Shown in pieces: positions 26,701 through 36,600 of a stretch of 64,000 nucleotides of DNA. Position 1 is the first letter of the stretch, and every line of letters begins with the position of its first letter. The position numbers and the translations under genes were made by a program. The stretch spans positions 11,569,112-11,633,111 of the forward strand of contig OX463854.1 in assembly GCA_949825065.1 (NCBI GenBank), in the 5' to 3' direction. The notes below the pieces were generated by a model. It did no database searches. It was not told where the DNA came from and saw only the letters and a program-made list of their open reading frames with translations. The stretch comes from Odontocerum albicorne (lineage: Eukaryota; Arthropoda; Insecta; Trichoptera; Odontoceridae).

Positions 26701-28646
26701 TAGTTGGTAAGATGATTGTCTTCCAGCTCGGGGGTTGCGGGTTCAAATCCTGTTGGTACCTAATTTTTAAAAAGGGTTCCAATCTGGTTTTCCCTTAAGA
26801 CCTCCATTTGGTTCCAATCTGGTTTTCCCTTAACATATTCCTAATTAGGTGGAAGAGATTGTTATATGCCAATAAACCCGCAAAGTTGTACTGTATACAG
26901 TGAAAGAAACAGTACGATTTTGACATGATAAAGTAAATAATAGTAATTGAAAAATACGATAAAGTCATACATTTGATCATTATATCAAAATAATGAAAGC
27001 TTTTATTCATCATATAACTTAAACATATCGTAAAAAATAAAAACAACATTTATAAAAAAGGAGATTAAAATATCTAAATAAGTCCAGTTGCAATAAGATA
27101 TTTTTCATAGTCATGGTTGACAAGGTCTTTGTGTTTCTAATTTTTTTATGTTTTTTTTATTCTCAAAAATAAAAACACTACTTTATTTAACAAGTTTGAC
27201 TAAGTCTTTACATTTCAATATTGGATAATTTTTTCTTCTTGTGATTTTTGATTGTTGAATGGATAAAGCTACTAGTACGAAGCTAAGTCTATCTTTTTGC
27301 ATGACCTTATTTATTAATATCAGCATGCTCACACCATAAGGGCAAAGCCAAGATGAGGTATTTTTGCGCCTGGGGCACTCATTCGATAATGTGTTCCCTT
27401 AATAAGATAACAATTTGCTTTCTTAATACTTTTAAGAACGGGTAAAATTATCCACTTTTTAAAAAGTGCTGATTATGTTTCACTTTCTTAAAAAATTCCT
27501 TCCCTCTCCAGTCTTACAAAAAAAAACTTGGGGGCATAAGGTAAGTGAACCCTACAATATATATAGCTGGAAGAAAATTAACATTTATAACTTTATTTTT
27601 CAAGTTTGTAAAATTATAAACAACTTTATCGAAATTGATTTTGTTCGAAATCAAATGTTCAATAAAGAAAATAGCCAAATATGGATTTGGCTATCTTTTT
27701 TGTCCAGTAATATAGTTCGGAAATTCTAGGATGAGTCCTGTGACAGCTCACAAATTTGCCCCAATACAACCTTATGTAATGTATTTTCATAAATAACTTG
27801 CTATTTATTAGAATTGAGGCTTATATTAAAGTTAATAAAATAATTAAAGTTACTGAACATTGTTACAAGGTTGTATTGGGGCAAATTTGTGAGCTGTCAC
27901 AGGACTCACCCTAGAATTTCCGAACTATAGATCTCAAGTTTCCATAATTTTTAAATGACTAAAACTTATTTCCCATGATACTCGTAGAACTGTTAGACAT
28001 TGAAAAAATATACAGAGTGCATATTAATGTTCGATTGATTTTAACACCTTTCAGATATCGCACCTGGGGTCAATGCCCCGATTTCTCCATCCTTATACTG
28101 CTTCTACATAAGGGTACCACTTTTTTACCAGGATGTATATTAGCAAATAACAAATAGATTATTGTTGCACATTTTAGGTACAAAAAATATTTTTTAATAT
28201 TAAATTAAGAATGTGTGTATGATAAATATATTTCCATTAAATATCATTTTTGAACTGAATTAAGGTTAAGGTTATTGACCTCGATAATGATGATATTATT
28301 ATTGATGGTTTAAAGCAGAGATTCATTTAGTTCCTGTAAATAGGTGACCCTGTATCGGGTGTTATGTATAATAAAAAAATTGCCTTTACCTCAAAATCTA
28401 TCCACATGTTATGATACTCAGCCATAGGCTTGGCGGCAGCCCATCCACCAAGCGGCATGAAATATTGTGTTTTACCAAATGACAAGAACATAAAATTGTA
28501 CACAAATTGATCGAAATCATGCCAAAGTGTCATTAACTTTTTGAAACGTTCAATAAATATTCCACTGACACTTACTGATGTCAGAAAAATATACATTGCT
28601 ATTGAATACGCCACTGACCATGAAAAGAAGCAAAATTTCAATCGAC
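14773..28646 (-). CDS. gustatory receptor, CO2-receptor (Gr21a/Gr63a) type, N-terminus missing
   Basis: Six minus-strand exons with GT-AG borders and matching phases: 28646-28390, 25364-25104, 18292-18139, 17094-16940, 16162-16001 and 14850-14773. Together they give about 354 residues of a seven-transmembrane chemoreceptor of usually ~450-480. Key blocks are MPLGGWAAAKPMAEYHNMW (exon 1 seen), TYTIQECFCYIPNAIG (next), YKMLWNDLSNIVQKFG (third), FLLTIKENPPIISMGGYMDL (fifth) and TYYVVLMQFK (last). From memory of the family, the NPP-x4-GY block, the WxDLS block and the VVLMQFK end are hallmarks of the CO2-receptor clade. Exon spacing at the C-terminus matches residue for residue. The product should sit in sensory-neuron membranes and detect CO2 with a partner receptor. 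About 100 N-terminal residues are missing. The last exon either reads through to TAA at 14773-14775 or splices at a GTAAGT after MQFK. Introns are full of transposons. Confidence 0.85.
15090..15300 (-). repeat. tRNA-headed SINE, reverse copy
   Basis: On the minus strand: gatctccgtggccgggttgtc (A-box-like), then ggggttgcaggattgatccc (B-box-like), an A/T-rich linker and the body ending ...aatggcaataaccctgcc. It lies in the last intron of the gustatory receptor. The 0.7 kb beyond it (15301-16000) holds only a diverged ~55-bp duplication around 15550-15635 (gcctcgctaggcaaagcc / gcttcactaagcaaagcc). Confidence 0.75.
17690..17985 (+). repeat. tRNA-headed SINE
   Basis: The A-box region (ggcctagttggtaagg) is separated from the B-box-like part by a ~90-bp insertion. 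After it follow aaaaaaaaggttccagtctgg and ggttggaagagatcg, then the taataagccc/accaggtagtactgtac-like tail. It lies in a receptor intron, opposite to the gene. Confidence 0.65.
18389..21615 (+). mobile_element. nearly full-length LINE retrotransposon
   Basis: A 3.2-kb non-LTR element inserted antisense in a receptor intron. It has a ~390-bp 5' region, one long ORF, and a tail of tgatgg repeats (21599-21615). The hexamer ACTTTG at 18383-18388 and 21616-21621 is a candidate target duplication, though six bases could be chance. Endonuclease plus reverse transcriptase in a single ORF and a short simple-repeat tail fit an RTE-like clade; the clade call is inference. The 5' part looks nearly complete, unlike all other LINE copies here. 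Confidence 0.85.
18776..21601 (+). pseudogene. LINE endonuclease-reverse transcriptase, one in-frame stop
   Basis: Starts ATG AAC ATT GCC. Residues ~1-245 form an apurinic-like endonuclease: YNARTL, GLSEVRR, YAPT, GDFNARIG and SDHRLV carry the expected metal-binding and catalytic residues. Residues ~455-700 form the reverse transcriptase: KPGKAPGSDG, FVDYEKAFDSV, GVRQGDTISP and the FADD catalytic pair near residue 687. The C-terminus carries ILPVLTYGCETW and WKWAGHIA. A TGA at 21398-21400 stops it after 874 codons. The same frame stays open for ~66 more codons (RPKARWVDEIRKHAG...) to a TGA at 21599-21601, so one substitution removed only the tail. The catalytic domains look intact. Confidence 0.9.
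21622..23039. other. intron sequence without gene
   Basis: Receptor intron. Around 22082-22150 the minus strand shows a B-box-like gggtttaattcctgg, a possible SINE remnant. 22331-22383 is an imperfect inverted repeat of a ctctct tract (aaagttttctctctc ... gagagagaaaacttt). Nothing coding recognised. Confidence 0.45.
23040..23375 (+). repeat. LINE relic, family A, plus orientation
   Basis: The degenerate frame reads FGYVE then GDIGRLRKE, equivalent to the GHVERM and GRPRK blocks of LINE C-termini. It ends in ctctgcctattccagcagagaaacagcattatggtatgta, the complement of the conserved 3' end of the reverse copies. It includes a small (tgaa)n run at 23083-23100. Confidence 0.6.
23576..24519 (+). 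mobile_element. mariner element, centre deleted
   Basis: Terminal repeats cgaggcgtatccagaaagtaagtgtactg (left) and the diverged counterpart at 24493-24519, next to TA. The N-terminal transposase segment (from ~23745, helix-turn-helix RSGRPSIVTDE) is joined out of frame to the C-terminal segment (23971-24333). The junction removes the first catalytic Asp block. The second and third (LLHDNARPH, SPDLAPSDYY) remain. A TAG at 24331-24333 replaces the expected Trp before AGNYFEEGI. Same family as 30404-31207. Confidence 0.85.
24775..25080 (-). repeat. LINE relic, family A
   Basis: Reverse-orientation 3' fragment: accatcacactgttcctctactaaagtaggcagac at the 3' end and ttacttggtcttcctctacc for the Gly-Arg-Pro-Arg-Lys block. 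It ends only ~20 bp from the 3' end of the receptor exon at 25104-25364. Confidence 0.7.
25735..26115 (+). repeat. unclassified dispersed repeat, copy 3
   Basis: Contains acaatttatataacgctgtttagagca, then ttggtaagaaaaccgcagaaa and taaagaaacttttgtagatctta, the same block order as at 1728 and 5898. Lies in a receptor intron. Confidence 0.6.
26531..26604. repeat. 30-bp inverted repeat
   Basis: Arms at 26531-26560 and 26575-26604 pair with a single mismatch around a 14-nt loop. The flanking cagtgtggaggttta and the arm sequence recur around 34290-34320 and 34775-34800, so this looks like the fused ends of that dispersed element after loss of its middle. Confidence 0.75.
26690..26915 (+). repeat. 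tRNA-headed SINE, best copy
   Basis: A-box-like gacctagttggtaagat, B-box gggttcaaatcctg, then ggttccaatctggttttccc (present twice), aggtggaagagattg and taaacccgcaaagttgtactg. Pol III promoter boxes are clearly visible, which marks a tRNA-derived SINE and not a tRNA gene: there is no acceptor-stem pairing and the body continues beyond tRNA length. Confidence 0.85.
27711..27929. mobile_element. MITE with ~60-bp inverted termini, copy 1
   Basis: Left arm from tagttcggaaattctagg through gccccaatacaacctt, mirrored at the right end almost perfectly, with a ~95-bp centre. No coding capacity. Copy 2 is at 60439-60626. The ends abut TA, suggesting mobilisation by a Tc1/mariner-type transposase, but the family is not identified. 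The next ~400 bp (27930-28389) contain no recognised element. Confidence 0.85.
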
Positions 28647-28805
28647 CTGAAATTATCAATAAGTATTTTGTATTACTCACTTTTATAAATGAATATTTCA
28701 TTGATACATTTCATACCTTGTTATTGAATTTAATTCTTAACTCAAAATAATTTATCAAAAAAAATCTTTGACTTCATAATACCATTATTAACACATCGAT
28801 CAATA

Positions 28806-29956
28806 AATCCCGGGACTAACTACTAAAACAACATTTGTTTGCCAAAAATCTTCTTTATTCATCAATATAGTCTCCTTCAAGAGTGATACATTCAATTCCA
28901 ACGCTTTCCTAACTTTTCTATGCCAGCCGTGTAAAACGATTTATCTTTGGTTTCAAAATAGGCGTTACTTTCGGCAATCACTTCTTCATTGGAGCCAAAT
29001 CTCTTTCCCTGGTACATCTTTTTGAGGTCTGCGAACAGGCAATAGTCGCTGGGGGCCAAATCTGCATTGTCCTGATAAAAGAGAACTTTTTTCTTCTTCA
29101 TATGGGGCCGTTTTTTTGTAATTTCTGCCTTCAAACGCTCCAATAATGCTATGTAATAGTCGCTATTGATGGTTTTATCCTTTTCAAGGTTATCGATGAA
29201 TATTATACCATGCGCATCCCAAAATACGGAGGCCATAACCTTCCCGGCCGAGTTTTTGGTCGCTTCAGACGACTTTCACTGGCTGCTCTCCACTCAGCTG
29301 ACTGCCAATTTGATTCCCAAGTATAGTGGTGGATCCAAGCTTCATCCATTGTCACATACCGATGCAAAAACTCCTGTTTATTTCGCGTAAACAGTGCCAA
29401 ACAGCGTTCTGAATCATCGATGCGTTGTTGTTTCTGTTCCATTGTGAGCAAATGTTTCAAAAAAGATTTTTCATGACCAAATGTTCATGTAAAATAGTGT
29501 AAACACTACCAAATGATATCTTCAGCTATCTCCCGCAACTTTACTTGGCAATTTTCCATCACGACTTTGAGGGTTTTTTTAATGTTTTCTGGTGTAACAG
29601 CCTCATTTGTACGACCAGAGCGTTCAGCATCATTTGTGTCTGTATGATCGCATTTGAAATCAGCACACCACCGACAAATGGTTGTTTTCGACGAAGCAGA
29701 GCCCGGATAACACTTTTCAAGCCATCGCTGAGTTTGAACAGTATTTTTTCCCATTAAAAAGCTGTTTTACACACGAAATTCGATTTTTTCCATTGTTTTG
29801 AAAATAGCAAAAGTAGCATCACTAAAACCACTGTAACTCAATGACTCAATATCGGAATGTCATGAAAGTTTGACACGTAACTTCTAAAGGCTGGTACTAA
29901 CTGAGAATGGTATGGATTTGCTATTAGAGGCACCATCTGTTGGTTAGTCTCGGGAC
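28806..29956 (-). mobile_element. mariner element, frameshifted and deleted
   Basis: Ends read aatcccgggactaac and, inverted, agtcccgagactaacc, next to TA on both sides. The transposase lies on the minus strand in three frames: N-terminal helix-turn-helix part (29754-29506), middle with the first catalytic Asp in VTMDEAWIHH (29460-29203), and C-terminal part (29236-28892). About 30 residues are missing between QDNA (second Asp) and DLAPSDY (third Asp). Inactive. It lies just upstream of the first receptor exon seen. Confidence 0.85.
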
Positions 29957-30049
29957 TTATTGATTGATGTGTTATATAAAATAATATCTCGCTTTACATT
30001 ACTTCTGTAAATAATACATCGCTATAATTTAATTGATAAAATTATACTG

Positions 30050-30303
30050 TTCAGAATGAATTTGTTGATATAGCACATCAACTGGATTTCAATGAAGTTG
30101 ACGCTGATGATATTCAGACATTACTGCATGACAATGACAAACCCCTTATGAATAAGAAACCACAAGAATTGAGGGAAGAAAATTTGGAACAAGATGTTAA
30201 TTCTGATATCAATGTTCTACATTTAAGTTTTAATAGCAAAAATGTTATCAGATTGTCTCATCGGTTGAGTGTTTTATCAGAAAATTATTCTGATTTTGCT
30301 TAA
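30050..30303 (+). pseudogene. pogo/Tigger transposase C-terminal fragment
   Basis: Open frame of ~83 codons without an ATG, ending TAA at 30301-30303. It reads FNEVDADDIQTLLHDN and KPLMNKKPQELREE, resembling the segment after the DDE domain in Tigger/jerky-type transposases (EVxxDDxxELLxSHxxxLTNEDLxEL). The catalytic domain is missing. Confidence 0.5.
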
Positions 30304-30403
30304 AGCTGTGTGATAAAAAAAAACATAAATTGAATTAAAATAGGCACTAAGTACCAAAAAAAAAAAAATAATAAGTATGCAGTTTCGTTCTACATGTCAT
30401 ATA

Positions 30404-31207
30404 CGAGGCATATCCAGAAAGTAAGTGTACTGAATTTTTGTAGGTTACAATTTTTTTTATTTAAACAAAAAAATTACGTGGTTACCGTAGTACATATGTA
30501 AGCTATTTTTCGACATAGTCGCCATCGCCGTAGTGTGCAACCCAAGTTTCATCTCCAGTAACGATGGAGCGGAGAAATTCATCTCCATGGAGTTTGCAGC
30601 GCCTCAAAAACTCTTGCCCGGCCTCCACTCGATTCAACTTGTGTTGGTCTGTCAGCTCTTTTGGGACCCACCTCGCGGACAGTTTCCGATATCCGAGGGT
30701 TTCTGTGATGGTTTCGTGTAGTAAAGATCTGGAGATTTGCGGAAACATCGCAGAAAGTTCATCCACAGTCAATCTGCGATCGTCACGGAGCGCATTTTCG
30801 ATTTTTTCCCCAATTTCGTCAGTCACAATTGAAGGTCTTCCGCTCCTCTGATCATCATGCACAGACGTACGAACGTTTTTAAACTCGCGACACCACTTGT
30901 ACACACTCGTACGATTCATAGCTTTATCACCATATGCAGTTTTGACTTCATTATAAACCTCAACCGGAGGTTTTCCCTTCCAAACGAGATAACGGATGAA
31001 GTAGCGTATATCGGACTTGGCGGGAGATTGGGTTGACATTTTTCACAAAACGTGTTGTCGCGTCGACACTTCTCAACGTACTGACCTCGAACCGGTCTCG
31101 TTGCGAAGGGGAAGGGTCAGGCTACACGGAAGTGTAGCCAACATGTCGAAAATAAAATCCATCCGGTCGTGAGAGCCTCAGTACACTTACTTTCTGGATA
31201 CGCCTCG
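30404..31207 (-). mobile_element. mariner element, C-terminal half deleted
   Basis: Complete ends (cgaggcgtatccagaaagtaagtgtactga at the right, a near match at the left) with TA on each side. The minus-strand ORF 31039-30503 encodes the N-terminal DNA-binding region and reaches the first catalytic Asp (IVTGDETWVAHYGDG). It then jumps to the final residues DYVEK and a stop, losing the other two Asp residues. It retains the middle part that the related copy at 23576 lacks. Confidence 0.9.
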
Positions 31208-31822
31208 TATATACGACGCTTCATTTAAATCAGTAAAAGTCTATAAAATATAGACCATAACCATTAACTAAGAGGATAAGGAGAAAAGGGTGGTAAATGA
31301 AAATTTAGCAGCGTACCACTGTACATACCCACCCACCTGAATATGTCTTGTATATTGGTAGCATTCCAAAAAATAAATATACTCTTCTAACCCATCTTGT
31401 ATCCCAACAAAATCCATTTTGATTACTATGAGAGGTAAAGAAGCAAAAAACTTGAATTAATTTATTTTTCAAAAAGTCGAACATTAAAATGTTTTTTTTT
31501 TCCCTAACAGTGGTGAGGAAAAAATGAACTGATGATTTTCCCCTAAAAATCAACCATTTTATAATCAAGAAAAGAGATTAATCATTGTCCAAAATAAGTC
31601 ATTATTTCAAAATGTTACTATCAAAATTGTCTGATTAATTATTCTTTAAAAAAGTTTGAAATGAATATGGGTACACCTATAATTATTTGTAAATTAACCA
31701 AGCATCAAAACATTCATTAAAATAATTATTCACAAGACAAAGAACATTGGACTTTGTCTATAATTCCTAATTGACTGGTATTTATTTTATAGTATATCTT
31801 TTGGTAAGATGCTTGTCTCGAT
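31208..31822. other. no recognisable feature
   Basis: AT-rich. An 87-codon minus-strand ORF (31305-31568) has no motif. Confidence 0.4.
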
Positions 31823-31985
31823 GACCTCCATGACCTAATTGATTAAACACCAGTATCCTGACCCAGGGGTTACGGATTTGATTCCCGTTTTCACTTAAGA
31901 TCTTTCTAACATCTTTCCGATTGGTTGAAAGAAGTTAAGGCAATAAACCTACCAGGTTGTATAATATACAATGTAAGAGTAAAGA
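31823..31985 (+). repeat. tRNA-headed SINE
   Basis: gacctccatgacctaattg (A box), ggggttacggatttgattcccg (B box), aacatctttccgattggttgaaag and aataaacctaccaggttgta match the 26690 copy. Confidence 0.75.
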
Positions 31986-32052
31986 ATACTTTCGAAAAAA
32001 AGAAAAGTTCTGTATACAACGAAAGTGTAATACAATACAATATATTTATAAC

Positions 32053-33116
32053 CAGGGCTGTGGAGTCGGAAAAAAAAAAACACGACTCCGACTCCGATTC
32101 CTATATTTGCCAACAACACGACTCCGACTCCACAACTCCGACTCCACGACTCCGACTCCAAACTCCGACTCCACAACTCCGACTCAAAAAAGCTCAATTT
32201 TATCAGGTTGTTTCCTACCTTTGCATATAGTCATTTTTTCATGTTATAGGGATAAAAATAAAACAAGATCAAACTTTAATAATTATTTATGAGAATTTAA
32301 TAGAATTTATTCTTAAAAACAACATTGCTTCTATTAAATCTGTATTCGTAGAGGCTCTCAAATCAGAATTGAGAATTTTAAGAGCGGAAGATAACCGCTC
32401 TACGGATACTTGGGTTGGCGGTAATGCTGTAACGATCAATGCTGAATCTTTTACGATTTCTAGATACCGCTGTATTGCCATTTCAACATTTAACTTATAA
32501 GTTCGGTCAATTTTTTCCATTATTTTCAATGCATCATAAAATTCAATTTTAAATTTTGAAATAGTCTCCTTCATCTATATTGGGACTGTGATTCAAACGA
32601 GGACGTTTTAGTTTATCTTGTTCATTGAGATATTTTTCTAAATCGTCTTCAGATTCAGCGGTGTCGGATGAAGATGATGATACTTCGTGTACGCTGCCTG
32701 CTGTCGTCTCTTTTTCTAGTCAAAGGCCTTTCATACGAACGGTTAATTCAAACAGAGCGTTTTTAGCTCTATTTATTTGTTCTTCCGTCAATATGGATCG
32801 AACCATGGGGTTAACATAGATCCCAGCCAACAGAATTTTCTTTCGACGTGAGAAAGAAGGAGACAAACACATTTTCGTAGACTTTATGCATTAAATGGAT
32901 CTCGGTGATTCACCATATCGGCGCGACTTGCGCCTGCAAGTTTAATATTCGTGCACAATACACATTCATTATAATAATTAAAATAAAATGTATTTTAAAT
33001 TTTAACGAAAAAGTAGTCGGAGTCGCTCGTTTTTTACGACTCCTACTCCGACTCCGACTCCGGCCCAAACACCGCGACTCCGCGACTCCAACTCCGACTC
33101 CGACTCCACAGCCCTG
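32053..33116 (-). mobile_element. non-autonomous hAT element, copy 2
   Basis: Reverse-orientation partner of 7365-8442. Same inverted termini (cagggctgtggagtcgg), same ggagtc subterminal arrays, and the perfect 8-bp duplication TTTATAAC at 32045-32052 and 33117-33124. It carries the same internally deleted transposase: dimerisation domain at 32574-32287 on the minus strand, N-terminal acidic part around 32819-32625, frame broken between them. It cannot encode active transposase. Confidence 0.95.
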
Positions 33117-33124
33117 TTTATAAC

Positions 33125-34326
33125 ATTTATTATACAATCTATTTATAACACAATCTATTTATAACCTTATATTACATTATTTTCACTTGTAGAGAAAGTA
33201 TATTTTTTAACAATTTAGTTAATCTTCACCTGACGATGAAGACAGTGGTCTTCGAAACCGGTTGTAAACCAAAATAAACCTGTGGTGAACGCAAAAATGC
33301 AAAATAAGTTTTTCATTTACGTATTTGTCCTTTTACGTAAAACATGGCACCACAAAGTGAAACTATAGTCTTTTAGAAGATTTAAAATATTTATAGCAGT
33401 TTCACCTTAAAGTGGTTTTAAAAAATGCTGTTGCAAAGAATATCGACTTTCTCATTTTAATTTTTTGTTGTTGTTTCACTTTGTTAATCTAGAAATAAAC
33501 TAAAAGAAATTGATCAGCATGGTGGCAAACCATGAATTTAAAAGTGAATCTACCATTGATTCAAACGAACCTGCATTATTCACGACATAACATTTTGGTC
33601 AAGTTCTAGCCAGTTAATTTGAAGATATGGTTCTTAGATTTCAACGACACCTAAAAATCATTTATGCTCAGTATGAAAAAATTTACAAGGATTTAAAAAA
33701 TAATAATATGACGATTGGTCACATTTTTTATAGAGCTAATAACCAAAAGTACCACTTTAAATAAACCTGAATTAGAAGTGAATGGTAAATCTAGAAATGA
33801 CGATTCTAGTGACTTTGAAACAATAAGAATAAAAAGGTTGTAACATTAAATGACAAAAGGGAATATGATGATAAAGCAAATTAATTATGTTATCTTTTTT
33901 CACTTTATTCTCGCATTCATTAGTTAGTACCAGAATATTGAAAATTAATATTTTTACCAATAAATAAAAATGATTTTATTATACTTTTCTTTGATTTTTA
34001 TTAGGTTGGTGAAATCGTTTTATGCATTTTTGGTATCTTAATTTAAAATTTGAGTTCTGTGCCTCGATTTGAGTGGGTTTCAAATTTTGAAATACACATA
34101 TATCTCCTAATTTTGTAAAATTTTCTTGCCTCAATTTGCATGATTTTGATTTACACAAACTTTCTTGGAATGTATCTAATGTGTAAATCGAGGGCTGGGT
34201 GTACTTATATCTAATATGTATTGTTGGTTGACCCCTGATAATGAGGCGAAAACCTTAAAACCTGTAAGGGTATACCGTTATGTTAAGTGCAATAAACAGT
34301 GTTTTACCAAACAAATTACAATGTCT
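33125..34326. other. no gene recognised
   Basis: 33225-33290 (cctgacgatgaagacagtggtcttcg...caaaataaacc) and 34235-34320 look like retroelement 3' tails, but I cannot classify them. No sustained ORF. Confidence 0.35.
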
Positions 34327-34780
34327 TTAACTTTTCCCTTCCTGTGCTAAAAAATTCGCCCGTTCCGATGCTGTATATTCAATACACATGTAAAAATGAG
34401 CGCTTAAATTAATTAAATTTGAAGTCAAAAGTGATAATAATTGAAATTTAATTGCTGAATACATGAAAAAAAAACATCGGCCGACATTCACAAAACGGGC
34501 AAAGCGACCACCTCAAATGGATGCCCAAAACCTACTGAAGCGAGAGAACCGAGATTCTATTTCTTACGTTCCCATACCATATACCGAAGTAGAATGAGAG
34601 TGAGACGTGAATAGCGTAGTTTCCTCACCCATAGCGTTTTTTTAGAATGAATATACCTACGTCACACACTGGCACACGTTTATATTGGTGAATTTATTCC
34701 CGATATTCACAAAATATATCTAATGTGGCCGTTAAGTGCTAATTATTAATATTATTTTTTCATTCAACGCGTAGTTAAAC
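34327..34780 (-). repeat. unclassified ~0.5-kb dispersed repeat, copy B
   Basis: Inverted relative to copy A at 13056-13545. Right flank caacgcgtagttaaacctccacaatgttaat shares its end with the inverted repeat at 26531, so the element probably extends to about 34810. Confidence 0.75.
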
Positions 34781-34810
34781 CTCCACAATGTTAATACCTT
34801 AACTATAAAT

Positions 34811-35364
34811 AATATATAAGAAAGCTTTAGTTATTTTTTTAAATAAGTCTATATTAAGTGGTTACTGATAAATAATAAGATACATTTTTATGAGAACTAT
34901 ACGATTTACTCACATGAAGAAAACAATACAGAACTTACAATTTGCTGTGCTAATTCATTATTTTGTAGAATCACTCTTATTGAATGAATCTTCCATTGGT
35001 ACTGTTGTAACTGTTTAAATTGTCCACGTTAATGGCATAAAGAATCTACCTCGAGTCTGCTGATTGGTTGTTCTTTTCCGTTTGTCTTGTTCCAAACAGA
35101 TTAAACCACACTATTTTTAGTAAATGGTGATTGCATAAATTGGATTAGTGTATTTCAGTTTATTTTAATATATTGATCACAGAAAATAAAAGACATGGTA
35201 TTCCTTAGTACTTTTTTATTAAAAGGAGTATCACAAATTCACTTACATTCAAATTAATTAACAGATCATTTGGATACATAAATGCAAAAAAAAATCCAAC
35301 CCAAAACCAGTTTAAGATATATGACTAAATTTAAGATTACCAAAAACGAGTTTATATTACATAC
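34811..35364. other. no confirmed gene; weak minus-strand splice signals
   Basis: On the minus strand a small segment near 34940-35012 lies between tttaaacag and GTAAGT and reads LQQYQWKIHSIRVILQNNELAQQ. It could be an exon or chance. I found no continuation. Confidence 0.2.
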
Positions 35365-35555
35365 GACTAAACTAGTTGGTAGGACATCTGTCTTCTATCC
35401 TGGAGGATTACGGGTTTGATTCCTGTTGGAACCTATTTATTTTAAAATCGGTTCCAGAATGATTTTCACAAACACCTCTTTAATATTTTTCTGTTTAGTT
35501 GAAAGAGATTGCCACATAACAATAAACCTGCCAGATTGTACTGTATATATTTGAT
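35365..35555 (+). repeat. tRNA-headed SINE
   Basis: ctagttggtaggacatct (A box), ggattacgggtttgattcctg (B box), then the body agttgaaagagattgccacataacaataaacctgccagattgtactg. Confidence 0.8.
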
Positions 35556-36404
35556 ATTATCAATAAACTAAAAAACTTTTTTGCGTTGGATCTTTTTTTG
35601 CAAATATGCATGCAATTTTAAATACACTTAATTTTTATGTGAAAAAAATACATTACAAACTTAATTTTACAATATTGATTTTACACCTTTACAAATCTTA
35701 TCACTTAAAACTTCTAAACACAATCCAAAAATCATACCCAATTTGCTCAATTGAACAATTTTTTGAGACCACACAATAATATTTATTTCATCTACAAATC
35801 GATACTGACTCAAAATAATGTTCAAATTTTATACGCAATCAATCAATGAAATTGAAGCTGTGATGAAAATACTCATATCACTTATGAGGAATATTGCATA
35901 CCCAACTGATCTTAGAAATTGATCAAAGTGCCAAATGTAATAACCCTGTCTTCCAACCCAAGAATTGTGGGTTCAATGCACATTGATATTGATGATTTAA
36001 ATAGTTATATACAGCTAAATGATCGGAATTCACTGTTTTTTTATGAATTTATATGACCCAGAAAAATTGTAGTTCAATTTAAGAGGAGTATTACATCGCA
36101 GATTTCAAACAAGAAGCCTTCTACACCAAAGTTTTTCGCAATAACTGCGTGATGAATCTACTTTTACCTAAATGTATATTATAAAATAAGCCAAAAGATC
36201 AACGTATTTGAAATATGCTTTGTGAATTTCTCAATACATAAATATTTCTTAACAAATACTAAAATTTGTGACAGAAAAAAAATAAAGTTAAAAATGAATA
36301 TTTGGTAAATTTAGTATATAATTACGTGCCAAGCCTCATATTAAAATATCAACGATACTCGTATTGTACGATTTGAAAATTCAACTAATGCAAAATCAGA
36401 CATG
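35556..36404. other. no recognisable feature
   Basis: AT-rich, no ORF or repeat recognised. Confidence 0.4.
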
Positions 36405-36600
36405 TATACATGCATACAATCAAGCGATGCCCCTTAAGAGATAGGCAAATATAATAGATAACCATGCTTTTCTATCCACACAAAGCCTTTGAATTGTCCA
36501 CATCCATACATATTGTCATACCTGCCATTTCCATTCTTCGTGTCTATTTGTTTGTAATTCTTTCGTAACTCTTTCTCTCAATGTACTCGATATGTGTTTT
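36405..36600 (-). repeat. LINE relic, family A, short
   Basis: Diverged reverse copy of the 3' end (gcgatgccccttaagagataggcaa) followed by the cacatccatacat block seen in other copies. Confidence 0.4.

Noticed and set aside
26690..26770. Possible tRNA gene
   Set aside because: A and B boxes are present, but acceptor-stem pairing is not, and the sequence continues into a SINE body repeated elsewhere.
30533..30851. Plus-strand ORFs at 30533 and 30564
   Set aside because: Antisense to the mariner transposase ORF 30503-31039.
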